Notes under the pieces: model-generated
The model's database searches: none
Seen by the model: the letters and a program-made list of their open reading frames with translations, nothing else
Told to the model about the DNA's origin: nothing
Program-made: the position numbers and the translations under genes
Shown here: piece after piece, positions 9,872-18,427 of the stretch
Position numbering within the stretch: the stretch's first letter is position 1
Layout of the letters: each line of letters opens with the position of its first letter
NCBI GenBank assembly: GCA_964454335.1
Contig: CAYVVT010000006.1
Location: forward strand, 1 to 64,000
Direction: 5' to 3'
DNA from: CAYVVT01 sp964454335
Lineage (GTDB): Bacteria; Fidelibacterota; UBA8477; JABMPR01
DNA length: 64,000 nucleotides

Positions 9872-9900
9872 TTGACAGCACATACTTTGAAGTCTAATAT
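9872..9900 (+). promoter_or_regulatory. Sigma-70-type promoter for tRNA-Leu
   Basis: TTGACA at 9872-9877 and TAATAT at 9895-9900 are separated by exactly 17 nt, and the tRNA begins 12 nt downstream. The stretch after the -10 (TGCGCGCTCC) is GC-rich, as in stringently controlled stable-RNA promoters. No other convincing signal is seen in the 9659-9911 gap. Confidence 0.75.
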
Positions 9901-9911
9901 TGCGCGCTCCA

Positions 9912-9995
9912 GCCAGGGTGGCGGAATTGGTAGACGCAGCGGACTCAAAATCCGCCGGTAGCAATACTGTGGGGGTTCGACTCCCCCCCCTGGTA
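9912..9995 (+). tRNA. tRNA-Leu (anticodon CAA)
   Basis: The 84-nt sequence folds as a class II tRNA. The acceptor arm GCCAGGG pairs with CCCTGGT (one G-T pair at the end) and is followed by discriminator A; the D-arm contains GGTAGACGC. The anticodon arm GCGGA-CTCAAAA-TCCGC gives anticodon CAA, a long variable arm follows, and the T-arm is GGGGGTTCGACTCCCCC. CCA is not encoded. It reads codon UUG. A 31-bp repeat begins 4 nt after its end. Confidence 0.95.
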
Positions 9996-9998
9996 CTC

Positions 9999-10029
9999 GA
10001 CTTCGCTCGATAGAGCGGAGGAGACCGCG
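9999..10029 (+). repeat. 31-bp direct repeat, left copy (flanks GIY-YIG gene)
   Basis: The copy begins GACTTCGCTCGATAGAGCGG and ends GAGGAGACCGCG. It is identical to 10356-10386. It contains an internal palindrome, CGCTCGATAGAGCG, and starts immediately downstream of the tRNA-Leu gene. Confidence 0.9.
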
Positions 10030-10116
10030 CCGGAGCTGCCCAAGGCAAGCGAAGGCGGGTTATCCAACCTTCAATAATCAATAGAGCTACGTCGCAGCAC
10101 TCTCGAGGAGCAGGAT

Positions 10117-10356
10117 TTGTATATAGTGTACATCCTCCAATCCCAGGATTACCCTTCGAGGTACTATACAGGATTCACCCGAAATCTCGAACTACGAATC
10201 AAGGATCATAATCGGGGACATGACACATATACCAAGAAGTATATGCCGTGGCGAATCAAGACCTATATCGCATTCTCAGAGAAGCAACCGGCTCTTGACT
10301 TTGAGCGCTACCTAAAGACTCCATCAGGTCGGGCATTTGCAAAGAAACGACTTTAG
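10117..10356 (+). CDS. Small GIY-YIG domain protein
   Basis: The 79-aa protein is a bare GIY-YIG nuclease domain of the UPF0213/YhbQ-like kind. The N-terminal MYIVYILQSQD holds the Y-V-Y strand that replaces GIY, then YYTGFTRNLELRIKDHN contains the second (YIG-like YTG) strand and the conserved arginine, and a later glutamate lies in DFERYLKTPSG. The start is TTG at 10117 behind a GAGGAG ribosome site. It lies between two identical 31-bp repeats just after tRNA-Leu; the stop codon's last base is the first base of the right repeat. Family members are usually proposed to act on nucleic acids; no role is proven here. Confidence 0.8.
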   Translation: MYIVYILQSQDYPSRYYTGFTRNLELRIKDHNRGHDTYTKKYMPWRIKTYIAFSEKQPALDFERYLKTPSGRAFAKKRL

Positions 10357-10386
10357 ACTTCGCTCGATAGAGCGGAGGAGACCGCG
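10356..10386 (+). repeat. 31-bp direct repeat, right copy
   Basis: Identical over 31 bp to 9999-10029. The pair brackets a 326-bp segment carrying only the GIY-YIG gene. The distance and the tRNA-proximal position resemble a small insertion with duplicated ends. Confidence 0.9.
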
Positions 10387-10493
10387 ACTCTGCAAGCAAG
10401 CCTATCACAAATTCCAAATTTCAGATCTCATATTTCAAATTTCAGATTGCTGATAATTAATCGATTGGTGTCATTTTTGTAGTTCTGAATACC

Positions 10494-10895
10494 ATGGAAC
10501 GTGAATACTGGGCAGATGCACAGAATTCTTTGATCGTCATCAGACCCGCTGGGGATTTTAGTGCTGAGAAGCTTCAGCAGATCCTCAGCTTCATCGATGG
10601 AACCGAAGAAAGCTATGAAAATTGCTTCAACCGGTTCACTGACACCTCAAGGGTCACTGACATCAGTATCAGCTTTGCAGAGATCTTCAATAGGTCCAAG
10701 AGGATCAGACGGGAAGACTGTCCAGACGGAGTCAGGATCAAACATGCTATCTATGCACCGAATAACCTGGCATACGGTATAGGTAAGATGCACCAGACCT
10801 TCAGTCAGCTGAAGCATATGGAGATCCGGGTTTTTCTCGATCCTTATCTTGCTGCTGAGTGGCTTGAGGTCGATCCTGCAGCACTCGACCTTTGA
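10494..10895 (+). CDS. SpoIIAA/STAS-like protein, function unknown
   Basis: The 133-aa soluble protein has no signal peptide. Alternating strands and helices (SLIVIRPAGDFSAEKLQQIL, then CFNRFTDTSRVTD, then KHAIYAPNNLAYGIGKMH and IRVFLDPYLAAEWL) resemble the STAS-like fold seen in small SpoIIAA-like proteins of environmental bacteria, where the C-terminal part usually reads xVFxDxxxAxxWL. I assign the fold, not a function. Start ATG at 10494; a nitroreductase gene follows 77 nt later. A distant look-alike of similar size (52217-52591) is an integron cassette in this same window. Confidence 0.6.
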   Translation: MEREYWADAQNSLIVIRPAGDFSAEKLQQILSFIDGTEESYENCFNRFTDTSRVTDISISFAEIFNRSKRIRREDCPDGVRIKHAIYAPNNLAYGIGKMHQTFSQLKHMEIRVFLDPYLAAEWLEVDPAALDL

Positions 10896-10972
10896 TCGAT
10901 CAACCTCAATTCATCCAACGCTTGAATAATTGATACTCCTGCAGCAAATTGAAACTGCTAAAGGAGTCAATT

Positions 10973-11641
10973 GTGAAGAAACCCCCATTTGAATCCCTGA
11001 AAGGGTACGAACGTCTTTCGAAGACAGAGATGTCCCAACGTGCTGAGCAATTCTACAGACATATGAAGCTGCGTCGAACTGTGCGGGAGTATTCGTCCGA
11101 TGATGTTTCCCGGGATATCATCGAAAATTGTATCAGGGCCGCAGGTACTGCGCCCAGCGGTGCCAATCTGCAACCCTGGCATTTTGTCGTGGTAACTGAC
11201 CAGGAATTGAAGCGGCAGATCCGGATCGCGGCGGAAGAAGAAGAGCGTGCCTTCTATGAGGAACGAGCGCCACAGGAGTGGCTTGATGCGCTGCGGCCCT
11301 TCGATACAGATGAGAACAAACCCTTTCTGGAAACGGCACCCTGTCTCATTGCTATCTTCGAACAGAAGTACGGTATCAAAGAGGATGGAACCCATTGCAA
11401 GCACTATTATTCAAATGAAAGCACAGGGATCGCTACTGGATTGCTCATAACCGCCCTGCACCGTGCCGGCCTGGTCACCCTGACCCATACACCCAGCCCC
11501 ATGAAATTCCTGAACCAGGTCCTGGACCGACCACGGAATGAAAAACCCTTTCTTTTGCTGGTGGTTGGCTATCCCGCAAAGGATGTCCAGGTTCCGATGA
11601 TCAGGCGTAAAACCTTGTCAGAGATCGCAACTTTCAAATGA
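10973..11641 (+). CDS. Nitroreductase-family flavoprotein
   Basis: FMN-dependent oxidoreductase of 222 aa. The N-terminal domain has MKLRRTVREYSSDDV (FMN phosphate contact RRTVR) and AAGTAPSGANLQPWHFVVV; the middle has NESTGIATGLLITALHRAGL, and the C-terminal part ends in LLVVGYPA. This pattern is closest to the iodotyrosine-dehalogenase-like branch, but the substrate cannot be read. GTG at 10973 is preferred because AAGGAG lies 6 nt upstream; a TTG eight codons earlier is possible. The stop overlaps the next start as ATGA, so it is coupled to the SGNH hydrolase gene. Confidence 0.85.
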   Translation: MKKPPFESLKGYERLSKTEMSQRAEQFYRHMKLRRTVREYSSDDVSRDIIENCIRAAGTAPSGANLQPWHFVVVTDQELKRQIRIAAEEEERAFYEERAPQEWLDALRPFDTDENKPFLETAPCLIAIFEQKYGIKEDGTHCKHYYSNESTGIATGLLITALHRAGLVTLTHTPSPMKFLNQVLDRPRNEKPFLLLVVGYPAKDVQVPMIRRKTLSEIATFK

Positions 11642-12288
11642 GAATGATCGAATCAGTGGCTGCTGGAAGGAACATCGTTTTCTTTGGAGACAGTATCACA
11701 GCCTGTAATCGCCAGAGTACAGCTCCACCGCTGGGTGATGGATTCGTAATGATGTTCACCGCAAGGTTGAACAAGGAATATCCCGCAGAATATCGCCGAG
11801 TGATCAATAGCGGTATCAATGGTGAAACCGTGCAGGGACTGTTCTCAAGGGTGCATCGGGATGTACTGGCCTATGATCCTGACCATGTTTTCATCAAGAT
11901 CGGGATCAATGACGCCTGGAATGATCTGCATCATCAGGGGAGGATAACGAGTGGTCTGGTTGGCTATGAGAAGGTTTACCGTGAGCTGATTGCCATTCTC
12001 CTGCAAGAGCAACCTGATATGAAGCTCATCCTGATCACTCCTTATTTCATCATGAACGCAGGCGAAAATCCGATCCTGCAACACATGTCCAAGTACGGCG
12101 ATGCAGTAAAACTGATCGGTCTGGATCACAGCCTGCCGGTATTTGATTCACAGCTGGTGTTCTTCAATGCGTGTGAACAGCATCCTCCGGAATATTGGGC
12201 GCAGGATCACATCCACGCCATCCCGGCCGGACACCAACTGCTGGCCAACGGTCTTTATGAGTTCATTTCCGGGATCGAAAATATCTAG
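11638..12288 (+). CDS. SGNH/GDSL-family hydrolase
   Basis: Serine esterase or lipase-like protein of 216 aa without a clear signal peptide. Block I is FFGDSIT (catalytic Ser near residue 18), block II is the glycine in INSGINGET, block III is KIGINDAWND (Asn), and block V is QDHIHAIPAGHQ with the Asp/His pair near residue 185-188. Start ATG overlaps the nitroreductase stop by 4 nt. Its TAG stop shares CTAG with the convergent pyrC stop. Acyl or acetyl ester substrate is not predictable. Confidence 0.85.
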   Translation: MRMIESVAAGRNIVFFGDSITACNRQSTAPPLGDGFVMMFTARLNKEYPAEYRRVINSGINGETVQGLFSRVHRDVLAYDPDHVFIKIGINDAWNDLHHQGRITSGLVGYEKVYRELIAILLQEQPDMKLILITPYFIMNAGENPILQHMSKYGDAVKLIGLDHSLPVFDSQLVFFNACEQHPPEYWAQDHIHAIPAGHQLLANGLYEFISGIENI

Positions 12289-13628
12289 AGTATTGGCGCA
12301 GCGGCGTTCCTCGCCGGATCGATGACGATCTCAGAGCCGCGGACCTCATCAAAAAAATCGCCCTCCCGATAGACCATTTGTCCACCGACGATCGTCATGA
12401 TGGGCCAACCCTGTGTCTCCCATCCATTATAAGGGCTCCAGTTCACGCGGGTGTGCAATTCATCATCCCTGATGGTCCTGGATCTGCCCATGTCCACCAG
12501 GACAAGGTCCGCGTCATGGCCTGGTTTGATGAAGCCCTTGTTCTGGACGCCGTATAGTTTCACCGGGTTCTCGCACATCCAGCGCACCACATCTGTGAGT
12601 TTACAGCGTCCCAGATTGACCTGGTTCAGAAGCAAGGGCAAGGAGGTCTCCACGCCTGGCATGCCGCTGGGTGCCTTGCCGAAGGGCTGTCCCTTCTCCT
12701 CCAGGGTGTGGGGGGCATGATCCGTGGCGATGCAATCGATGGTGCCCTTAACGAGTCCTTCCCAGAGTGCTGTAGCATGCTCCTCTGTACGGAGAGGAGG
12801 ATTCATCTGGGCCAGGGCACCTAAGCGTTGGTAGACCTCCGGTGCCGTCAACAGAAAGTGCTGTGGACAGACCTCAACCGAGATGGGTCCGAGTCCTTTC
12901 TTCTCATCCAAGAAGACGACCTCGTCGGCAGTGGAAAGGTGCAATATGTGCAAGCGGCGTTTGTATCTCATTGACAGTTCCACTGCCAGTTGAGTCGCCT
13001 TCAATGCTGCCTCCGGTGATCGAACGTGCTGGTGATCTGCAAAATCTGTCGAATCCGCATATTTGGGCTTCTGCGCATTGATGAAGTCGTCATCTTCTGC
13101 GTGTACGGCAATGAGACGTTCGCCGTTGGCAAAAATTGTTTCCAGGGATTCCCTGTCACTGACGAGCAAATCCCCTGTCGATGCGCCCATGAAGATCTTG
13201 ATCCCACAGACATTGTCCACAGCATTGAGTTCATCAAGGTTATCCCTGGTGGCACCAATGAAGAAATTATAGTTCACACATGACTTCTCAGCCGCCAGGG
13301 CCTTCTTCGCGGCGATGTCGTCTGCAGTAATAGCTGATGGCTTATTGTTGGGCATATCAAAGAAGCCGGTAACACCTCCGGCAGCGGCTGCCCGGGAGCC
13401 ACTGGCCAGATCCTCTTTCCAGGTCTGTCCAGGTTCGCGGAAATGAACCTGAGGATCGAGAGCTCCAGGGATCAGGTATAAACCTGTGGCTTCCAGGATA
13501 TTGCCTGTGGAATCGGGGATATCAGAGCCTACCCTGCTGATCTTCCCGTTCTCAATGAGCACATCGGAACTGGTTTCGGAAGCTCCGCTGACAATGGTCG
13601 CATTCTTTATCAATAGGGGTTCGTGCAT
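12285..13628 (-). CDS. pyrC: Dihydroorotase (class I)
   Basis: Zinc amidohydrolase that cyclises carbamoyl-aspartate to dihydroorotate in pyrimidine synthesis. The 447-aa protein has the metal motif DPQVHFREPGQTWKEDLASG near residues 57-76, the substrate block FDMPNNKPSAIT, HAEDDDF and HILHLSTAD (metal histidines), and CIATDHAPHTLEEK (active-site Asp) near residue 300. Class I length fits. The convergent SGNH gene ends in the same 4 bp. There are 103 bp to the end of comEC. Allantoinase is the main alternative given the shared fold, but the FREPG block favours dihydroorotase. Confidence 0.88.
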   Translation of the reverse strand: MHEPLLIKNATIVSGASETSSDVLIENGKISRVGSDIPDSTGNILEATGLYLIPGALDPQVHFREPGQTWKEDLASGSRAAAAGGVTGFFDMPNNKPSAITADDIAAKKALAAEKSCVNYNFFIGATRDNLDELNAVDNVCGIKIFMGASTGDLLVSDRESLETIFANGERLIAVHAEDDDFINAQKPKYADSTDFADHQHVRSPEAALKATQLAVELSMRYKRRLHILHLSTADEVVFLDEKKGLGPISVEVCPQHFLLTAPEVYQRLGALAQMNPPLRTEEHATALWEGLVKGTIDCIATDHAPHTLEEKGQPFGKAPSGMPGVETSLPLLLNQVNLGRCKLTDVVRWMCENPVKLYGVQNKGFIKPGHDADLVLVDMGRSRTIRDDELHTRVNWSPYNGWETQGWPIMTIVGGQMVYREGDFFDEVRGSEIVIDPARNAAAPIL

Positions 13629-13731
13629 GCCAATCCTCTCGCAATGATTCGCAGCTAATCTATGATTTTACAGGTGGATTGTTGTAGAAATAAAAGGGCC
13701 TGAAGACCCGGTATATGATTTCATAGCTTAT

Positions 13732-16083
13732 TCAATCATCCCTCCAGTCCACCCTTTCCCACACCCGGCCGTCAGTCTTGAAGATTACTGCGCCTTCCTG
13801 ATCTGTACGCAGGACGCTGGAACCCGCTCGCTCATATTTTGCCACGGTTAGCGGAGATGGATGCTTGAACTTATTCCTCGCACCGACAGAGATGATTGCA
13901 TGCTGCGGTGAGGTCAGTTCAAGGTATCTCAGACTTGAACTTGTAATGGACCCATGGTGCCCGACTTTGAGCAGATCGCATTCAAGAATGTCGGCAAAGG
14001 GCAACTGTTCACGCTCCGAATGAAGTTCAGCGTCCCCGGTGATGATGGCCGTGCTCTCACCCACGCTGATCTTCACAACTACCGACATGTCATTCAGTGC
14101 AGAGGGCTGATGTTGTGACCAGTGTTTCGGAGGTCCCAGTACCTGCAGAATAGCCGGGTCGAATTGATTGGTGAAGATCCCACAGTGAACGGTATCGATG
14201 GGTACATCCCTCTCTTTCGCCAGGGAAATGAGGTGTCTGTATCCGCGGGAATCATACTCGGCGCCCGGTATCCAGAGTCGATCCACACGAAAATGATCCA
14301 GGAGATAGGAAGTGCCCCCGACATGATCATTGTGCGGGTGTGACAGGACCAGCAGATCGATCCGGTTCCAACCTCTCCTGCGCAGGTAGGGAGCTATGAC
14401 ATCCTTTCCGCTATCCCGTCCGTATACATATGGTCCCGTATCGAATATGATGGTCTCCCCCATTGCCGTATGCAGCACTGCCGCATCACCCTGGCCAACA
14501 TCGAGGAAGATCAATTCTGCAACAGGTGGGGGGTGGATCAACCGGATCAGCTGGACTGTGTTCATGATCACCAGGACGGAGAACACCAGTAGTATGATCC
14601 TTCTCCGTCCTTCAAGCAGGAAAATGAGGAGCACGCTGATCATGAGCAGAACTGCGATGAAACCGGATATCGCTGGAGTATCCAGATACGACATGGGAAG
14701 TTCAGCCACCCATGCAACCGTTCGGGTCATCAATTTGATGACCACTGTGAGTAACGCTCCCCATGCTGATGCCAGCAGTGGCACCCAACTGCCCAGGAAC
14801 AGCAGTGCGAATCCCAGGGCAACGATGAAACCCACTGTGGGGACCACGATGAGATTCACAAGAGACCCGATCAATGGCAGCCGGTAGAAATAGTACAGTG
14901 TGAAGGGCAGAGTTCCGATCTGGGCTGCCAGTGAAACCAGCAGTAGATCGATCACTGCATTCACTGGTCCCCTGGAAAAGGGATCGGGCAAATGCTTCAT
15001 GATGAATCCCTTGAGAATGGGATGGAAGGTGACGATGGAGAACACAGCAGCGAACGACAACTGGAAACCGATCTGTCGTATCTGTCCTGGATCGACGATG
15101 AGCATCACCAGTGCCGCACCTGCCAGAATGTTATATAGATCGGATCTACGTTGAAATATGGACGCCAGCAGATAAACGGAAGCCATCATACTCGCCCTGA
15201 TCACAGAAGGTGCACCACCAGTGAACAAGATATACAGGATCAATCCACCTATCGTGAAGCAAACCTTGGCAGCATAGGGTAATCTCAGAAATCCCGAGAT
15301 CACGAACAGAATGAGCGTCACATAACCGACATGCAATCCACTCACCGCCAGAACATGGATCGTGCCCGTTCGGGCGAAATCCTCCCTGATCGTCTGCTCG
15401 AGTCCGCCCTTATCACCCATGATCAGGGCCAGCAGAACACCTGCTTCATCCCGGTCCAGATGAGCATATATGAGGGAACGCACGCCAGTCCGTATCGTAC
15501 TCAGCAGTTGTGCTGAAGAAATTTCTGATGCATCCCGATCGCCGATATCCAAACGCCCTTCGGGTCGCAGGATCCACCGGATACCTTTTGTAGCCAGATA
15601 GCGCCGATAATCAAATTCAAATGGATTTCGCGCACGACTCGGCATCTCAAATCTGCAATATCCTCTCAGCGTATCGGAGGTCGTAACGTCATACGAGTCT
15701 GCTGAATAAATCAGTGTCTTCTGCTTGACCCGGGTACCGTTTAACCTGAAAATCATGACCTCGATACGCTGTGTACCCGAAGCGGTCCGGCCCGTGTCAG
15801 TTACCACCATTTCCAGGTGGTAGGAGCACTCCTCCTGCAGCTGCCAGTGCCCGCTGTCATCCGGCTGAACGACCTGGAAGCCGAGCAGACGGACCGTCGC
15901 GGCTGCGTAAAAACAGGACAGATAGATCCACTCGCCAGGCAGGTAGCGCCTGAGTACAACAAGCACCAGTGGGCATGTGATGATGGGTAACAGAATCGAA
16001 CCGGAGCCGATTTGAACGACAAACATGGATATGGTATAAAGACCAAGCAGCAGCACAATCGGCCGTTTTACCATGGATCTCAT
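13732..16083 (-). CDS. comEC: ComEC/Rec2 DNA-uptake channel
   Basis: Inner-membrane channel for single-stranded DNA import during natural transformation. The 783-aa protein has N-terminal membrane helices and a DUF4131-like segment (about 1-200), the competence domain with LAVSGLHVGYVTL and GGAPSVIRASMM (about 230-480), and a C-terminal metallo-beta-lactamase domain with FLDVGQGDAAV, LSHPHNDHVGG and KVGHHGSITSS (about 520-780). All three parts are present and in frame. Start at 16083 or the ATG three codons later (16074); neither has a strong ribosome site. It is the last gene of the dnaX-to-comEC run. Confidence 0.93.
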   Translation of the reverse strand: MRSMVKRPIVLLLGLYTISMFVVQIGSGSILLPIITCPLVLVVLRRYLPGEWIYLSCFYAAATVRLLGFQVVQPDDSGHWQLQEECSYHLEMVVTDTGRTASGTQRIEVMIFRLNGTRVKQKTLIYSADSYDVTTSDTLRGYCRFEMPSRARNPFEFDYRRYLATKGIRWILRPEGRLDIGDRDASEISSAQLLSTIRTGVRSLIYAHLDRDEAGVLLALIMGDKGGLEQTIREDFARTGTIHVLAVSGLHVGYVTLILFVISGFLRLPYAAKVCFTIGGLILYILFTGGAPSVIRASMMASVYLLASIFQRRSDLYNILAGAALVMLIVDPGQIRQIGFQLSFAAVFSIVTFHPILKGFIMKHLPDPFSRGPVNAVIDLLLVSLAAQIGTLPFTLYYFYRLPLIGSLVNLIVVPTVGFIVALGFALLFLGSWVPLLASAWGALLTVVIKLMTRTVAWVAELPMSYLDTPAISGFIAVLLMISVLLIFLLEGRRRIILLVFSVLVIMNTVQLIRLIHPPPVAELIFLDVGQGDAAVLHTAMGETIIFDTGPYVYGRDSGKDVIAPYLRRRGWNRIDLLVLSHPHNDHVGGTSYLLDHFRVDRLWIPGAEYDSRGYRHLISLAKERDVPIDTVHCGIFTNQFDPAILQVLGPPKHWSQHQPSALNDMSVVVKISVGESTAIITGDAELHSEREQLPFADILECDLLKVGHHGSITSSSLRYLELTSPQHAIISVGARNKFKHPSPLTVAKYERAGSSVLRTDQEGAVIFKTDGRVWERVDWRDD

Positions 16084-16160
16084 GGTATAATTCCATTTTG
16101 TGAGTGTTAGAAAGTGATATGAATGGATCCGGTGACGACGTCACGCGGATCACCGCTCAA

Positions 16161-16796
16161 TTATTCAGATCCTGATCTGAACTCGAAACTCGAAAGTGTC
16201 TTATTGATGGTCTCGCTGTTATACCCACGGCGCTGCAGAAAGTTGTAGATGCGTTTCTTGTCCTGCATGGTGGGCTGCTTCAACTGTGCATATTTCTTGG
16301 AGGCCAGCTTCATGGCCTCTGAGTTAAAATCGAATTCCTCCTCTATTCTACTCAACGCGGAGTCAATGAGGGACCTGGGAATACGTTTCTTGATCATTTC
16401 ATGCCGCAGACGTGTAGGACCCCAGCCTCTCAGTCGGGCTTTCTCCTTTGTGAAAAGCTCAACGAAGCGTTCCTCGTTCAGGTAATCCTTTTCCTGCAGA
16501 TATGAGATCATCTCGTCCCTGAGATCATTGAACTCCTTGCGGTACAACCAATCCTTTATTTCAGACTCGCAGCGCTCCCGATAGGCGATGAATTCAAGAA
16601 TACCATGAAGGGCCTTTTCCCAGCGATCGAGTGCGACGATCTCACGCTGACGGTCCTGGCTGATCTCATCGCCGACCTGTAGATTGATCTTTGCAAGTGT
16701 GTTCGCATATACACCGAAAGCAAAAGCCTTATCGAGGTAGATCGAGAACCGGTCCCGCTGTTTCTGCTGCGGTTCGATACGGGTTATGACGGGCAT
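16161..16796 (-). CDS. recX: RecX-family regulator of RecA
   Basis: Small helical protein of 211 aa that binds and modulates RecA filaments. Features are the tandem three-helix repeats typical of RecX, with CESEIKDWLYRKEF, LNEERFVELFTKEKARLRGWGPTRLRHEM and FLQRRGYNSETINKTL near the C terminus. It lies 18 nt downstream of recA on the same strand, the usual partner arrangement. Sequence conservation is modest, but context makes the call firm. Confidence 0.88.
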   Translation of the reverse strand: MPVITRIEPQQKQRDRFSIYLDKAFAFGVYANTLAKINLQVGDEISQDRQREIVALDRWEKALHGILEFIAYRERCESEIKDWLYRKEFNDLRDEMISYLQEKDYLNEERFVELFTKEKARLRGWGPTRLRHEMIKKRIPRSLIDSALSRIEEEFDFNSEAMKLASKKYAQLKQPTMQDKKRIYNFLQRRGYNSETINKTLSSFEFRSGSE

Positions 16797-16814
16797 GTGG
16801 GGTTTTGCGCTGGT

Positions 16815-17846
16815 CTATTTCTCCGGTTCGGATTCCTCGATCATGCCCAGGAACTGCCGGACCTCGACCTCCAACTCCTGCTTCAGGTCCTCGTTCTCCA
16901 TGAGAAAATGCTTCACATTCTCACGGCCCTGCCCCAGACGGTCTTCCTTGTAGCTGAACCAGCTGCCGCTCTTCTGAACGAGATTCCCCTGTAGGGCCAG
17001 ATCCAGGAGATCGCCTTCATAGGAGAAGCCCTTCCCGTACATGATGTCCAATTCGGTGTCCTTGAATGGTGGGGCCATTTTGTTCTTGACCACTTTCACG
17101 CGTACACGGTTCCCGATATCGTTCTGACCATCCTTCAGAGCTCCGATGCGCCTGATGTCCATACGGACAGATGAATAGAATTTAAGTGCGCGGCCACCTG
17201 TGGTGGTCTCGGGATTTCCGAACATGACGCCGATCTTTTCACGGATCTGGTTGATGAATACAACCGCCGTCTTCGATTTGGCCACGGATCCCGTGAGCTT
17301 GCGCAATGCCTGGGACATCAGCCTGGCCTGTAAACCGACATGGCTATCCCCCATTTCACCTTCGAGTTCGGCCCGGGGAACCAGTGCTGCGACTGAATCC
17401 ACGACGATGACATCGAGGGCGTTGCTGCGAACCAGGGTTTCGGTGATCTCCAGTGCCTGTTCACCCGAATCCGGCTGGGATATGAGCAGGTTCTTGATAT
17501 CGACACCGAGCTGACCGGCATACTTTGGATCGAGTGCATGTTCCGCATCGATGAAGGCGGCATATCCACCTGACATTTGTGCATTGGCGACAATATGCAA
17601 GGCCAAGGTCGTCTTTCCGGAGGCTTCCGGCCCGTATACCTCGATGACCCGTCCTCTGGGTATCCCGCCGATGCCAAGTGCAGCATCCAGGGATAATGCA
17701 CCTGTGGAGATCGTTTCAATTTTCACCTCGGCGGCTTCGTCACCCAGGCGCATGACCGCCCCGGCACCGAACTGCCTTTCGATCTGTGAGACCGCCAGGT
17801 CTATTGCCTTGTTCTTTTCGTTCTGTGCTTTGCTATCTGCGGCCAT
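16815..17846 (-). CDS. recA: RecA recombinase
   Basis: ATP-dependent strand-exchange protein for homologous recombination and the SOS response. The 343-aa protein contains Walker A GPEASGKTTLALH near residues 70-82, DAEHALDPKYA, Walker B VIVVDSVAALVPRAELEGE and the loop-L2 region EKIGVMFGNPETTTGGRAL. It is 2 nt after thpR and upstream of recX. I see no obvious SOS operator immediately before it because the gene is internal to an operon. Confidence 0.97.
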   Translation of the reverse strand: MAADSKAQNEKNKAIDLAVSQIERQFGAGAVMRLGDEAAEVKIETISTGALSLDAALGIGGIPRGRVIEVYGPEASGKTTLALHIVANAQMSGGYAAFIDAEHALDPKYAGQLGVDIKNLLISQPDSGEQALEITETLVRSNALDVIVVDSVAALVPRAELEGEMGDSHVGLQARLMSQALRKLTGSVAKSKTAVVFINQIREKIGVMFGNPETTTGGRALKFYSSVRMDIRRIGALKDGQNDIGNRVRVKVVKNKMAPPFKDTELDIMYGKGFSYEGDLLDLALQGNLVQKSGSWFSYKEDRLGQGRENVKHFLMENEDLKQELEVEVRQFLGMIEESEPEK

Positions 17847-17847
17847 T

Positions 17848-18426
17848 CTATGCCTCCGTTCCTAGAGCAAATCGTTTCAAAATACTGTACTCCGCCCCTT
17901 CGGGTCTGAGAATGCTCTGATACCAGACGATATCGGCGACCTCGAAGGACAGCGCTGTCACACTGTGACTGAGATAATTATGGACCAGGTTAGAATTACG
18001 GACGAGCCGTTTAATGCGACCGAGGGTAATATGGGGACTGAATTTCCTTTTTTCAATGGTATATCCTGCTCCAGAAAGATGACGGTCGACGTCTGCTTTC
18101 ACTGCGGGCAGTTGCTCATCATCCGTGTACGTCCCCACCCACAGGATCCTGGGTTTGTTGGCATGTGGGAATGTGCCTGACTCTGTCAGGGTCAACCTGA
18201 ATGGGATGAAATGTCTCAAAGTTACAGCCAGCTGATCTGCCAGGGGGTCGATATCCTCTTCTCGTGTATCTCCCAGGAACGCCAGAGTAATATGCATCCC
18301 TTCCGGGACAACCCACTTCAATCGATCATGCTGATCCTGATACAGTGACTGCATCTGTCTGCTGAGGTCAGTGAGATAGTTCTTGATGGATTCCGGTAAA
18401 GGAATGGCTAGAAAGGTCCGAAGCAT
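17848..18426 (-). CDS. thpR: RNA 2',3'-cyclic phosphodiesterase (2'-5' RNA ligase family)
   Basis: 2H phosphoesterase of 192 aa that opens 2',3'-cyclic phosphates. The two HxTx motifs, HITLAFLG near residue 46 and HITLGRIK near residue 131, form the active site, and the N terminus MLRTFLAIPLPESI is typical. It sits between cinA (1 nt apart) and recA, an order seen in several bacterial phyla. The in vivo substrate is uncertain for the whole family. Confidence 0.9.
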   Translation of the reverse strand: MLRTFLAIPLPESIKNYLTDLSRQMQSLYQDQHDRLKWVVPEGMHITLAFLGDTREEDIDPLADQLAVTLRHFIPFRLTLTESGTFPHANKPRILWVGTYTDDEQLPAVKADVDRHLSGAGYTIEKRKFSPHITLGRIKRLVRNSNLVHNYLSHSVTALSFEVADIVWYQSILRPEGAEYSILKRFALGTEA

Positions 18427-18427
18427 A

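Noticed and set aside
9869..10081. 70-codon minus-strand frame
   Set aside because: Runs antisense through the tRNA-Leu gene and the direct repeat.
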